A DNA stretch of 64,000 bases from Symbiodinium kawagutii (GCA_009767595.1 VSDK01023707.1:53836-117835), one strand, 5' to 3'. Counted from the first letter of the stretch, positions 1 to 11,304 are shown. Made by a program: numbers and translations. Notes: a model not told the origin generated them from the sequence alone.

Positions 1-61
1 AACGATCCCCTCCAACTAGGCGTGCAGCTGGCCTTTTCCCCATGTTTTCGCAAGAAGTCTG

Positions 62-227
62 ATGTGTTGCGTGAAAGAGCGCATGCCAAAAAATCGCGCG
101 CTTTTGATCTGCAACTCTGAAGAGGTCTTGCTGAATGAGAACAACTTCGCCATGGACGTCATTCAGAACCTGACTTACAGGCCCCGATCCGTTGCACCGC
201 GGGCCCCAGAGCATCCTCCATGTGGAG
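62..227 (+). CDS. Candidate internal or first exon, unknown protein
   Basis: One frame is open from base 20 to a TGA at 230. Its first ATG is at 62. It contains MPKNRALLICNSEEVLLNEN and then a proline-rich tail, and stays open to a plausible donor (GTGGAG|GTTGAG) at 227/228. Many codons end in G or C, unlike the TGGTT/CCATC repeats that start immediately downstream. No family is recognised. The 5' limit is uncertain because the window starts here. Confidence 0.35.
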
Positions 228-239
228 GTTGAGTATCAA

Positions 240-890
240 CCGTTGATTTACCATCAATTTATCATGAACTAATCGTTGAAAAAACCATCAAGGAAGCGTC
301 AATTAACCGTTGATCAACCATTTGTCAACGATGAATTCATGATTTGTCAGCCATCCATGAACCATTATATAGTCAACCATCAATTAATCAATAAGCAAGC
401 ATATCTTCATCATTAAACATCATTAAGCAACCATCAATTAAGCATTGCTTCACATCCATTGACCAGGTCAAGACTTATGATTCACTGTGGCCGGGCCAGG
501 CTTTGCCTCATGTTCTACAACTCGGCCACTGCGGTGCCCGGAGGATTTTTTTCGGTGTTGGATGATGGTTGGATGTTGGTTGATGGTGTTGGATGATGGT
601 TAAGCCTATGGCTTGAGAACCACCATATAGTAGTTGTTTAACCATTATTGTTGTTTATTGTCCTCTATGATTGACATTTACTGGCCACTTGTTGGTTAAT
701 GATGACGCTCAAGGTTCACCATGAAGTATATGGTCGTTAACCAATATCATGGTTAATGAGAATGATTGAGAAGTAATGATCCAATAGCTGTTGGTGGTAA
801 TGATTTAGAGTGACCATGATGCTTGAGCGTAGACAACCAAATCATTCATTAGTGGCCAATGCTGGTTTGTGCAAATTTGATTGATGACTT
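240..890. repeat. Degenerate CCATCAATTAACC / TGGTTGATGATGG repeat tract
   Basis: The tract is built from short variants of ACCATCAATTAA on one half and GGTTGATGGTTGGATG on the other, so both orientations occur. It is interrupted near 490-550 by a GC-rich patch that could be a tiny exon. The same motif family fills long stretches elsewhere (4730-5540, 9830-10080, 30390-30930, 33650-34090), always between better-coding islands. Confidence 0.8.
597..640 (-). repeat. Partial copy (F) of dispersed GGGGG-core element
   Basis: On the minus strand this reads ATATGGTGGTTCTCAAGCC followed by ATAGG. This matches the left half of the element at 5348-5412 and the CAAGCCATAGG part of the copy at 26941. 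The right half (GGGGCCCC, AATGG, TTATTACTATAA) is missing. Confidence 0.5.
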
Positions 891-899
891 CGGCAGTTC

Positions 900-1028
900 A
901 TGGCTGAAACAAGGTGTTGTCCGGCTTTGCAACCCTCGTCGGTAGGTGCGGATTCCTGCTCCGGCGCTCTATGCGATGAAGCTCTCGAAGATGATTTGTT
1001 CGGTGGTACAGAAGGCTCAGCTGCATAG
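900..1028 (+). CDS. Small ORF or exon, acidic 42-residue peptide
   Basis: An ATG at 900 opens a 42-codon frame ending in TAG at 1026. It contains GALCDEALEDDLFGGTEG and has mixed codons with many G/C endings. It is preceded by an AG (CGGCAG|TTC), so it could be a terminal exon. A second frame through the same DNA (from GTAG|GTGCGG, 3' end near 1075) is also open and protein-like, so the frame choice is not certain. No family is recognised. Confidence 0.3.
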   Translation: MAETRCCPALQPSSVGADSCSGALCDEALEDDLFGGTEGSAA

Positions 1029-1079
1029 CTGGGAGATCCCAGTACTGAGGATCAGCAGAGAACATTCTGGCTTGAATTA

Positions 1080-1955
1080 TAATGGTTGATAATGGTTTAT
1101 TAATGGTTTATTAATGGTTTATTACTGGTTTATTAATCGTTTATTAATCGTTTATTAATGGTTTATTCATGGTTCATTAATGGTTTATTAATGGTTTATT
1201 AATGGTTGATAATGGTTGATAATGGTTTATTAATGGCTTATTAATGGTTTATTAATGGTTGATAATGGTTGATAATGGTATATCAATGGTTGATAATGGT
1301 TTATTGATGGTGTATTAATGGTTTATTAATGGTTTATCAATGGTTTATTAATGGTGTATTAATGGTTTATTAATGGTTTATTAATGGTTTATGAATGGTG
1401 TATTAATGGTTTATTAATTGTTTATTAATGGTTTATTAATGGTTTATGAATGGTGTATTGATGGTTTATTAATGGTTTATTAATGGTTTATGAATGGTTT
1501 ATCAATGGTTTATTAATGGTTTATCAATGGTTTATGAATGGTGTATTAATGGTTTATTAATGGTTTATTAATGGTTTATGAATGGTTTATCAATGGTTTA
1601 TTAATGGTTTATGAATGGTTTATCAATGGTTCATTAATGGTTTATTAATGGTTTATTAATGGTTTATTAATGGTTTATTAATGGTTTATTAATGATTAAT
1701 TGATGGTTTATTACTGGTTGATCATGGTTGATAATGGTTGAACATTGGCTTGAATTATAATGGTTGATAATGGTATATCAATGGTTGATAATGGTTTATT
1801 AATGGTTTATTCATGGTTTATTAATGGTTGATAATGGTTGATAATGGTTTATTAATGGCTTATTAATGGTTTATTCATGGTTTATCAACGGTTTATTAAT
1901 GGTTGAACATTGGCTGATCATGGTTGAAGAATAGTTTAATAATAGCTAATAATGC
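1080..1955. repeat. 12-bp tandem array AATGGTTTATTA, about 0.87 kb
   Basis: About 70 tandem copies of AATGGTTTATTA occur, with variants (GTTGAT, GTTTATGA, GTGTATTA, GTTTATCA). The variants themselves recur in blocks, suggesting higher-order duplication. The array is purely AT-rich and carries stop codons (TTA/TAA) in several frames. It is not the telomere repeat TTTAGGG. Confidence 0.9.
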
Positions 1956-2879
1956 TTGACATCTGGCATCCACCAAATTAAGGGACTGACTTTCATGGCC
2001 AGGCACCGCATCCTTCGCTACAGAGGAGCCTCTTCTACTTGTGAGGCAGGGAGAACAAATCAGACCTGAGATACCTGCGTGCGAACTAAGTACATCAAAA
2101 ACATGGCAAACTCACCATTTTTCAAAGGGTTGGGAGTTTGCTATTTTGCTTTGTCTTGGAAAAACAAGTTGGGTTGAGTCTGGTCTCCAAGTTCTCACCT
2201 CCCTGCTCTTCAGGGGAATGAGATGCGAAAGGATTGCTGGAGTCTCCAAGCACTACGTTCGCGGACAGCCAACGGGTAGATGCTCGTAACGAGTGTTCCC
2301 GTGAGGGCTGTCAGCAACGAGTGAATGATGCTTAGAAGCAACGCCGGCGGAGCATGGCAGAGCTATGGAGTTACTAGAAATGATTTCAATCATAACAGTA
2401 TTGTGTACACTCGCAAGAAGCAGATTCGTAATTTATATATGTATATACAGATACATTGATTTTATCAAGAGAAGCAATTCAGACCTTGCAGCTCTTGTGG
2501 CAAAGCGACATTTTTGGCCGTGTCCGTGTCCTCTGGGTCGAGAAGGATAATTTTAGCCGTGAGGTCACTTATATACAACCATTTTCATTCACACACATAG
2601 TTGTATACATACATCAAACAATTTATACCTACAAATGTACGAATATATGCATATACATATGAAATTAGACTTAGCCACATTTGTCAGTTGTAGCCCAATA
2701 GATGTTATGATACGAGTTGCACTTGACTCGTCGTCTTCGTTGATCGTTGCCGCGGGCGTCTTGGGGCGGTCTCCGTGCCAGAATATTGTTGCGTGGTTGC
2801 TTGCCTCTGCAAGGTGGGCCCACTTTGTGCCTTCAGGTTGCCTTCTGGTTTTCCTTTTGTCTCACTGATTCTCCAAGAA

Positions 2880-3120
2880 AATATCATGACTTCTCACGGT
2901 TGTCTCCACTTCTATCCCTTCTTGTCTTCGCTTTTTTAGTATTCCTTCTTCTGATTCCTTCTCAGTTCTGCTGCTTGCTTTCCTTCACTTCTTCTCCATG
3001 TTATTCCTTTCTTCCTCTCCTTGTTCTTTCTTTCTTCTTCTTCTTCTGCATCTTGTTCTTCCCTTATTTTTATCTTTCTCTCACTCTCTCTTACTTTCTC
3101 TCCCCTTGCATTCCCCACTG
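2880..3120. repeat. Pyrimidine-rich (CTT/TTC) tract
   Basis: Nearly pure C/T on the plus strand (TTCTTTCTTCTTCTTCTTC and variants), continuing weakly to about 3240. Frames through it read as Phe/Ser/Leu or Lys/Glu/Arg runs on the two strands and should not be taken as membrane proteins. A very similar tract lies at 27180-27540. Confidence 0.8.
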
Positions 3121-3369
3121 TTAGTTGGTGTCTTTGCTTTTTAACCGCTTGTGTTTCGTTGATTTCTTTTCAGCAGCTTTTTGTCTCTCTGATTGTCTCT
3201 TGGTGTGGTCTTCCTGTTTTGTTCTAGTCTTCCATGGTGGTAGAGGATGCTGTATCGACCTTTCTGACTTCCGTGATTCGTCAAAGCAGTCAGCCCCGGT
3301 AACAGATGAGAATGAAACATAAATTCCAAACGCCAAATTCGGAATTTGAGCATTGGAAAAGTGTCCCTC

Positions 3370-3475
3370 CATATTTTTATGTATTGTACTCCAATGCAAA
3401 GCAATGCCATGCAAAGCAATGTGATGTAGTGTAATGTAGTGTAAGGTAGCGTAGTGTACTGTAGCTTGATTTGAT
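3370..3475. repeat. Degenerate ATGCAAAGCAATG / TGTAGTGTAATG repeat
   Basis: Short units AATGCAAAGCA and GTAGTGTAATG repeat with substitutions. Related purine-pyrimidine alternating blocks occur at 30185-30375 and, more weakly, around 35020-35420. Confidence 0.6.
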
Positions 3476-4729
3476 TTGCATGTATGCCGAGGTAAAAATC
3501 TATTTTATTATGTATATAACATGTATTTATGTGTGTACAGAGGCGCATCCCTATCGTGTCAGAAGCTGAATGATGCAGGTCCAACTTGTAAATACAGTAC
3601 ATTTCTCTGGAAGTTTAGCGGCGCTTCGGTAGCACCGGACACGGCTACTGTAGACCACACACTTTGCGAAGTGTGAATCGAGAAAAGTAAGTCTCGCTAC
3701 GCACTCTTCGAGTTGGAAGGTGAGAAAAGACCGGTTAGTGTGCTCGCTTAAAGGACTTTCATCCACGGGTGAAGTTTCACTGTGAACTTGGCAGGTTTTG
3801 CATTTGATTCAGATTGATCAACAATGTAGAACCGTGAGTTGTACAAAAATCATGCGCCCTTTGATCCAAAGATGCCCTTCGTGCATGCTCTAGGTCTAGC
3901 TGATTCAGCGACCAGGATTTGGACACGAAGTAAAGACTCTCCTGTCTTGATCTCAAATCTCTAAATGACGGGAACCATCCAAACCTGACCGTTCTTGACA
4001 GGGATTCAACCCTGGAGTATTCACTATCTCGGGACCCCAGTTGACGGTCAACGTCATTGTAAGCCATTTTATCTAATCATCATATCTCAACCATGAATCA
4101 CAATTCACCGTGATTAAGCCTTGCTTCGTCACTATTGACCCTCGTGCACTATCATCAACCAACATCCACACCCATTTGGAGCTTTGAAGACGATTTTGTG
4201 GCTGTCGCTGCTTGCTCCAGCAATAGCCTGCACAGCCAGCTGGACTGGTCGGGTGCTTCAGGACAGATGGAGTGTGTGGGGTGGGTTGCTGGGTATCCAT
4301 TTGTGGCTCCGGATGTTGCTTATGTCAGATGCCCAATGATTGACTGACAATTGATTGAGAACCAAGGAACTGATTGAAAAGTGATGGATTTCTTTTTTAA
4401 TCAGGAATTGATAAGTGACTGGTGACTGGAAGTATCGAGCAGCGCTGTTGACATCCTGATGATAAATTGCCAGCTTCACCAAGCGGTGCCTGAAGAGGGG
4501 TGCTGCTGCTGGTGCTGGCTTTGTATAGAATTTGCAAATTGAACCGCAGGCGCTTCAACTGTTTCAAGTTGTTTGAGCCTGTTGGGGTCTGGGTGTGTTC
4601 CTCGTGTTGTATTATTTGGTTACACCATGTTGCACCATTATTCGCCATTGTCAACCATGATCGACCACCATCAACCCGTCTACATTGGCCGTCATTGCCC
4701 GTCACATCTTACGAATGACAACATATTCT

Positions 4730-5540
4730 TAACGCACCATTGTTAAACAGTAGCGACCATTGCAATCTTCAGCAATCATTCTCAAACATCAGCCACTATT
4801 AGCCATTCATCATTTGCCTCAAACAATAACCATCATTAAACAATAGCCATCATTAAATAAGCATATAAGATCATTAATCATAATCATAGTAACTACATAA
4901 GCTTCACTAAATAACATCCTTCGCCTTAGTCATCAACAGAATCAATGCCACCAGTGACCGGTATCATTAAGCCACACCATGCATCAGCCACTATTAGCTG
5001 ATGCATGCCATGAGAATATATATATATATATACATAGCCATTGTTCATTATATATGACCATCATATAAAGCCATTGTACAAGGTTAGATAATCATTAGAT
5101 CAATTATAAAAGCATGAATATGACATTCAACAATCATCAATACAGTATTCATTACTAAGCATTATAATTAGCAACCAGTGTCATTAAGCCACCATTGGCC
5201 ATGCATCACCCACCGTTAGCCATTCATCATATAACCATCATATATATATATACTGCATTAATGACTAATCATTTTGTAACGATACCGTATAACATACTAT
5301 AACCATTATTGTATTACGAATCATAAGCCCTTCATTATATACTCATCTATGGTAATATGCCTGCCATTTTTTGGGCCCCCTATGACTTGAGAAACCACCA
5401 TATAACCATCATATATACTGTATCGATCACCAATCATATATCAACTACAATCATATATAACCACCATTATATTCATTTCATAATCATCATATATACCAGT
5501 AGCCATTCATCGTATTAAGCATCAGTAATCAATGCCACCA
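4730..5540. repeat. AT-rich CCATCATTAA / CATATATA repeat tract
   Basis: A dense run of CATTAACCATC, AACAATAACCATC and ATATATATA units, with a short AT microsatellite near 5016-5031. There is no coding potential. It contains the element copy at 5348-5412. Confidence 0.75.
5348..5412 (-). repeat. Dispersed GGGGG-core element, copy A
   Basis: The minus strand reads ATATGGTGGTTTCTCAAGTC, then ATAGGGGGCCCAAAAAATGG, then CAGGCATATTACCATA. The same order of blocks (GGTGnTTTCTCAA, nATAGGGGGnCCCC, AAAAATGG, TTATTACTATAA) recurs in copies B, C and D in this window. Confidence 0.65.
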
Positions 5541-5639
5541 TACTTTCAACGGCTGCCACCTGCCGCTGAAACCTGTGTAGGCGCCGCGCGGCCGGCCATG
5601 CCATGGCAGTCCCGGTGCCAAGGCAGGTCATGTCATGGC

Positions 5640-5960
5640 AAGGATGGCAACCATGGTTGGTTAAGTGCTGGGTAACTTGGGTTAGTTTGAGCTGGTTGGT
5701 TAATATCAGAAGTTGTACTTTGCTTAAGAGCTGGTTGGTTACTGATTAGCAGTGCTGGTTGGCTGTGATGAGCACTAACCAAGCTGGTTGGTTGGAGCTG
5801 ATTACTGATGGTTGCACTGGTTGGTGGTAAGCAACCTGGTTGGTTGTGCTTGCTGATGGTTGCTCTGGTTGGTTGCTGCTGATGTGGTTGGCTGGTCGCC
5901 AATTTGGTTTGTGGTCAATAGACGAGTTGATAGTCTGGTTGCAATTGGTTGAGAAGCAAC
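5640..5960. repeat. GGTTGGTT/GCTGGTTGG repeat tract
   Basis: Irregular repeats of CTGGTTGGTTG and GAGCTGGTTGGTTA. On the minus strand these read as runs of Asn/Gln/Pro/Ser, which is an artefact of the repeat. A GC-rich patch just upstream (5555-5640) could be a short plus-strand exon but lacks a clear pair of splice sites. Confidence 0.6.
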
Positions 5961-6039
5961 AGCGACGGTGGTTGACTTGCCAGTGACCGTTATCCAACAT
6001 TATCGCTGTTTCTGCAGTGGAAATGGATTACTACCAGTC

Positions 6040-6690
6040 ACTGATTCAGTATCAGTACCTACCGTTTTCATTGCCATCATCAACCATCGCTATCCATGAC
6101 TAAGTTTTCTCAAGCATTTGGGCCATTCTAAGTCATATTCAATAGGACTACACACCATCAACCATTATCATAACAATGGCTTAGTAGATTCATTGTCAAC
6201 CCTTAAACAACAAAGCGTTTGGCAACCATTGTCAGGTATTACAGATCTTCAACAAGCATTCTCACACATTTTTATCTTTATAAATCATTTGAACCAACCA
6301 TTACCACACATGATCAATCATCATTCAGTATCGCTCACCATAGAATTCAAGCACCATCATTATTGCTGTGATCATCATTCTAATTGTCATTGTTATTATT
6401 ACCAGTGCCATCATGCAGCAGCCTATGAACCAGCTTATCACCAGTTATATCAAGAATCAAGCATCACTAATCAGCTTATCAACAATGAACACTTCACAAT
6501 CAGATTGACAACCATCATTACCTATCCAGTGCCTAACCACAAGAAACCAGCTTATCAAAACAGCTTCACAAGCATAATCAGCCATCAATTCACTCATCAT
6601 CAACCAGCTTATTCAGCATCATCAATAATTGCATTAACCACCAATAATAGCCAACTAGTCACCATCAATTATCATTAATAAGCATCATTC
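6040..6690. repeat. ATCATCAACCATCA-rich tract
   Basis: Dense CATCA, ACCAGCTTATCA and AATCAT units. The 186-codon open frame at 6118-6678 is dominated by His, Asn, Ile and Ser, simply because the repeat lacks TAA/TAG/TGA in that phase. I treat it as a repeat, not a gene. Confidence 0.65.
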
Positions 6691-6714
6691 ATCATCAGCA
6701 GCTTATCAACCGGC

Positions 6715-6770
6715 TTGAGGATAATGGTTTTCAATGGTTAATCATCATTATTGAAAACCATTATCCTCAA
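6715..6770. repeat. Perfect 20-bp inverted repeat (hairpin)
   Basis: The arms are TTGAGGATAATGGTTTTCAA at 6715-6734 and its exact reverse complement at 6751-6770, separated by 16 bases. A third, partial copy of the arm (TTGAGGATAATGG) follows near 6806. Confidence 0.9.
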
Positions 6771-6887
6771 TAGTGATCCTGCATCATGACCAATGGTTGA
6801 TCATTATTGAGGATAATGGTGAATCATCATTACTAACAAGCGGCTTAACGAGCTCAATAGCCATCCTGCATCATGACTTCCGCGCAG

Positions 6888-6941
6888 GCGGAGGATCTGC
6901 ACCACGTCGGCGGCCGGCGAAGCTTGCGATGGCCGCGGCAG
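6888..6941 (+). CDS. Candidate 54-bp exon, unknown protein
   Basis: This GC-rich island in AT-rich repeats has both splice motifs: CCGCGCAG| before 6888 and CGGCAG|GTGC after 6941. It is a phase 0-0 exon of 18 codons reading AEDLHHVGGRRSLRWPRQ. The frame stays open beyond the donor, so the donor call rests on the motif alone. No family is recognised. Confidence 0.35.
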
Positions 6942-7337
6942 GTGCTTGCTGTGCTGCCTCTTTGGGCAGGCGGGGGGGTGGAGCTGAAGCGTTGGTTCAT
7001 AGTGGTGAAATGGGGAGTAATACACTGCTTCAGCTTAATGGTTTATTCATGGTTATAATAGTTGAACCACTAGGAACCATCATGGATGAAGCTGCTTACG
7101 AATGGTTTATTCATGGCTATTTCATGGTTCATGCATGATGCATTGTGCTTCATAGAGATCATTAATGCTGAATAGTTCAGATTCACTATAAATGGTCAAG
7201 AATGGTAAATGATGGACCACTTGTTCATTATTGTTGACTATTAGAACTAAATGATTCTCTATTGGCTGTAAAGCAGCATGAGCACGGCTTATTCTCAATG
7301 GATGATGCCCTGCTCGCCACACCGAGCGGCGCTTCAG

Positions 7338-7460
7338 GCCAACTTCGGCTTTGAGCTTTATGCCACCGGCGCAACTGTCAAAACAACAGGCGCCTCACCT
7401 GGCGGGGCTTGCGACATGGCAATCTTCCGTCGGCGTCGCAAGATGCTGGAACGAAACCGG
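7338..7460 (+). CDS. Candidate exon, unknown protein
   Basis: GC-rich island following GCTTCAG|GCC, with a possible donor AACCGG|GTGGGA after 7460. The frame reads ANFGFELYATGATVKTTGAS and then a basic stretch (IFRRRRKMLERN). Codons mostly end in G or C, unlike the flanks. It lies on the same strand as the candidate exons at 6888, 9692, 10251 and 10553, so they may belong to one gene. No family is recognised. Confidence 0.45.
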
Positions 7461-7639
7461 GTGGGAAGGCTTCGGCTTGAGCCTTGCAAGCTGAGTTACT
7501 GATATCACTACTGGTTTCACCGTGGTTTTTAAGGGTTTTTGGGTTGATAAATGGAGAAATGCCAAAGCCGTGAATATATCTGACAAATATATACATCTTT
7601 TTCTTCAACACTTCCATCCGCCACTTTTTTCTTATTATA

Positions 7640-9680
7640 GAGATCCTACAAGTTCTGACACAGTTAACTCACACATGTTAATAAAGTAACGTGTCGATGT
7701 CTACATAGGCTTAACAACCATACACGCATGGATACTTACATATTCATATTTAGCTTATATGTACATATATCTCTATTATATATCTATGTACGCATATACA
7801 GAAATTCATACATGGACATACAGATGCAGATGTAACCTACGCCCTTTGTGACCTGATTTTTGGAGGCACGTTGTGGCTTCGGTACCCCGCAAAGACAGAT
7901 GCAGAGCAGGCTACGGGTTCGGCGCATGGGAGCCCGGCCTCGTCGGGACTTCTGTGCATTCCGGGATAAATGTCCCGCGGTTGGACGCACATAGCTACAG
8001 ATTTTGTACCTTTCATATCTTGTATCAACAAAGTGCGTGCATATTTGACAAATTTGTAAGTACTTTCAGTATTTTGCCCCATGTTCTCGCATTGCACGCA
8101 CAAAAGATCTGAGCTTTTTTTTGTCCGCAGCAATGTTAGTTTCCTTATTCGTTTTCTCCATGGATAACAACTATCCACAATGATTAAGCAGTCAATGGTT
8201 AGGAAAATCAAGTGTAGAACTTTTCCGTTGATATTCCATGCTGGTCAAACATGGGGCATTTCAACATGGATAGTCGCACTTTTCCGCGCCGCCGCAGATA
8301 TGTATCCTTTGAAGTACAACAATCCAGGTAGACGGCAGCCCAACGCTGGACCAAGGTCAAGCAGTTCCTGTGGCATTGGCTGTGGCTGAAGAGGCGCAAG
8401 ACAAGTCTAGTGGCCTCGCTGCAGAGTGAGTAGCATGAAAGCAACATCAGCATTGTTTGTTGATTTTCAAACATTACTGTAGAATTTGATTGAAATCAGC
8501 AATTCTGATTTTACTATTATCAATTCTGTTTGTTGATTTTTAAACATTAGAATTGATATTGGTTGAGACTTATGGCATTTTGTGTCACTTGTTTGAAGAT
8601 AACTGAGAACTATGCAGTTTTTCAATGGGCTAAACAGTGATCATGGTCGATTTGTTTTTTTGTGCGAAATGGTAGCAATGGTAAATAATGGTTGATAATG
8701 GTTGTCAACTATTGATCAAATTTGCTCTGCAGTTTTGCGAATGGCAAACAATGGTTTGCACTGGTCGTGCAGTTTCAAACCACTATTGTTGACCATTGTC
8801 ATCCATGGGCATCCGTTGATCATCAAAAAAATAAGTATATATGTATATACCATCCTTAATTATCATAAAGTTACAGACCATCATGAACCCTTTACTCATC
8901 ATGACTATATATATATATATTTTGTTGCTGGATTGGTATGTGGCAGCTGTTGGTATGAGCTGTCAAGAATAGGAGACGGTCATCCAAATGGAGCGTCGAT
9001 GAGCTCCAGGATTGACCTAATATTATTCCTAAAAACAAGGCTTTACAGTATTTAAAAGATTAGTATAATATGCCAATTAATTAATATTTAAAAGATTATA
9101 GGCCAATTCCAAAAGTGTGCCAATAGTATACCATTCCTATACCAATACCATTTCTTAAAAGATTGGCATACTATTGGAATTAGCTATCATTTTTATCTTA
9201 TTGGGTATTGTGATTAGAATTGGATAGCATACCCAACAATAACAATTCCTTTCAGCGATAGCATACTAATTGGCCAAGCATCCAATAGATCTTTCTTATT
9301 GGGCATGCTATCACCAATCGGTATCATCGCAGCCCAATATCTATTGGATTCTTGGCCAATTAGTGATCTTTCGGTATTATCCTTGTTCAACAAGCGTTAT
9401 CAACCTTAGCCTTTCACTCTCCATTGATGCACCATTCTTGACGATCATTCAACAAGTGCAGGCACTATTAACCATTAAACTGCTAACCTATTGGCAGGAC
9501 ACATTAATCTAGTAGTTCAATGGTTCATGGTTGGGTTCATGGTGATTTGTTAATTGAGTTTCACGTTTAGCCATTAAACTACTAAGCTACTTGTTTGTCA
9601 ACCTGTTAACAAGCAGGTTGCTTAACTACTCACATTATCAACCAACCTACCACCCATAGGTGCTCAGTCACCACCAACCT
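7640..9680. other. Non-coding stretch with short inverted repeats
   Basis: No secure gene. A GC-rich patch at 7870-7985 is open on both strands and could not be assigned. At 9040-9300 the short words CCAATAGTAT, ATACTATTGG, TAAAAGATT and CCAATTGG alternate in both orientations, forming overlapping inverted repeats. Confidence 0.5.
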
Positions 9681-9691
9681 CCACAAATTCA

Positions 9692-9816
9692 ATGCCCAGC
9701 CAGCACCCGGTGCTATCGGCTCGGCGCCTCTGGCAGATCTGGCGCACCTTCCGGGCCAGCTTGTGGGCCTACGTCACGATCCCTGTGACTCGGCAATTTC
9801 AGGAACCAAGCGATCG
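9692..9816 (+). CDS. Candidate exon, basic unknown protein
   Basis: GC-rich island between repeat tracts. From ATG 9692 it reads MPSQHPVLSARRLWQIWRTF, continues through SLWAYVTIPVTRQFQEPSD, and ends at a donor CGATCG|GTAATG after 9816. Third positions are mostly G/C. Without the donor the frame hits TAA immediately at 9818. The 5' limit could instead be the acceptor GCCCAGCCAG|CAC. No family is recognised. Confidence 0.45.
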
Positions 9817-9829
9817 GTAATGAAATGAT

Positions 9830-10080
9830 GGCTTTTAATGATGGTTGATGATGTTTAATGATGGTTGATGATAGTTAGTGATCACTGATGATGGTTGTTA
9901 ATGATCATGGTTGATGATGGTTAATCATGGTTGACAGACCACAGTGAAATCATGATGGTTAATGATGGTTGATACGCGGATTAATTATGGTTCATGATGG
10001 TTCGGTTGAAATGATGGTCCATGATGGTGAATTGCTATTCATGCTGGTTTGGTTGAGGATGGGTCATGATAGTCAACAAC
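9830..10080. repeat. TGGTTAATGATGG repeat tract
   Basis: Tandem-like GATGGTTGATGATGTTTAATG units directly follow the donor of the candidate exon at 9692-9816 and end shortly before element copy B. This fits the idea that such repeats make up intron sequence. Confidence 0.75.
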
Positions 10081-10135
10081 CGACAAACTGACTAACCAAA
10101 AAGGAAAGGTGGACATCCCTTTATATCAACCATTT

Positions 10136-10190
10136 ATAGTAATAAACCCACCATTTTCGGGGTCCCCCTATTTTGAGAAAGCACCAAATA
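10136..10190 (-). repeat. Dispersed GGGGG-core element, copy B
   Basis: The minus strand reads GGTGCTTTCTCAAAATAG, then GGGGGACCCCGAAAATGG, then TGGGTTTATTACTATAAATG. This is the cleanest match to copy C at 40365. It ends about 60 bp upstream of the acceptor of the exon at 10251. Confidence 0.75.
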
Positions 10191-10250
10191 CCGTAAAACC
10201 CAGCGGTCATGGCCTTGGGATGGGTTCCTAGCCGCCCGAACTGCTTCCAG

Positions 10251-10347
10251 GTCGTGGCTGCAGTGGTGGGCTATGGCACCAACTGGGTCGGAGTCAAAAT
10301 GTGCCACTGGCGCGGCTTGGTGGTCAACATGCAGCATACCACGGAAG
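10251..10347 (+). CDS. Candidate exon with GC donor, unknown protein
   Basis: Follows acceptor GCTTCCAG| and reads VVAAVVGYGTNWVGVKMCHW, then RGLVVNMQHTTE. Nearly all third positions are G or C. The likely donor is GAAG|GCAAGC, a GC-type donor. The frame is also open upstream to about 10206, so the start is a splice-motif choice. The minus strand is open too but has weaker codon bias. No family is recognised. Confidence 0.5.
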
Positions 10348-10552
10348 GCAAGCAGAGATGATGATTATAGCAGCGTAACAGTGGCCATTATCATGGCAAG
10401 AATGCTTGTAATGATGGTTTTAAGAGAAATGGCTATGAAGATGGTCATAGTTAGAATGGTTAGGATGATGGCTATAGCAACACTGGTTGTGACGGCTGCT
10501 TGTAATGGTGTGAGCCACACATCAATTTTGTTCGGCGGATGAATTGATGCAG

Positions 10553-10709
10553 GGCTCACGAAATTCCAAGGGTCGAATTCCCCAGCGCTTGTGGGTTGCA
10601 CATCGAAGAAGTGCAGGAACCAACTGAGTTGCTGGCCCCGCTTGACCGAGCCGCCAGGATTTTCTATCCAATTGAGTTCTTCGGAGCTTCGAACTCAGCT
10701 TTGGAATCG
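10553..10709 (+). CDS. Candidate exon, unknown protein
   Basis: Follows acceptor TTGATGCAG| at 10552 and ends at GGAATCG|GTGCC. The frame includes VEFPSACGLHIEEVQEPTEL and RAARIFYPIEFFGASNSALE, a normal amino-acid mix with acidic and hydrophobic alternation. It is 200 bp downstream of the previous exon on the same strand, so the two probably belong to one transcript. No family is recognised. Confidence 0.5.
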
Positions 10710-11304
10710 GTGCCATAGGTCTGTGACTGATTCTTTTTTGATCAGACAAGGCCCAATGATTGGCAAGCCTTGAAGCGACCAGCATTGGTTGCCTCGCAGT
10801 CAATTTGGGTGTGTACCAGAAGAGATATCACAAGTCAATATGCATCTATCCAAAAATGGTGTCTCGCCGAGTCACTGGTGGTTTCCCGAAATGGTTCTGA
10901 ACTTGGATGGTTAGTAGGTACCGCCACGGCCATGACAAGCCCATATCGAAGTCTGTCTCTTGTAGTCACTTGGGACTGTACCTTGCACTCCAGATCAACA
11001 TCCGAAGATGGCCTGAGACGCCACTGGGTTTGGCCGGAGCTGCTGGCATGGTTAGTGCTACGGGGTCTTGTAATTTGTCAAAGAAAGACTTAGCAGATTG
11101 CAGATGGGTGCAAAGAAGGCACAACTAGACGCATGTGGAAAGTGTTTTCAGGATCAGGATCACGGCAACACCCTCCTTCTGAGCAGTCGAACCCGGAAAC
11201 ACCTGGTTGTTTGGTCGCAAACTTTTGTTAGTCAGCCGGGTAGCATCTTGGGCTTCCTGGGCTTCATCCATAAACCAACAACTCGGGGGTACCCCAAGCA
11301 GTAG

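Larger units (their letters stand above)
1960..4720. other. Non-coding stretch, no secure gene
   Basis: Apart from the two repeats listed inside it, this stretch shows only short overlapping frames on both strands, with no consistent codon bias. A patch at 2000-2100 (ATGGCCAGGCACCGC...) is mildly coding-like but is not bounded by good splice sites. Nothing could be named. Confidence 0.5.

Noticed and set aside
5348..5412. Resemblance of the dispersed element to a spliced-leader gene (GCCATTTT...TTGAG)
   Set aside because: A 15-base insertion splits the leader-like word, and no GT donor or Sm-like site follows.
6118..6678. 186-codon His/Asn/Ile-rich frame
   Set aside because: It is built from CATCA/ACCATCA repeats, with no codon bias and no splice context.
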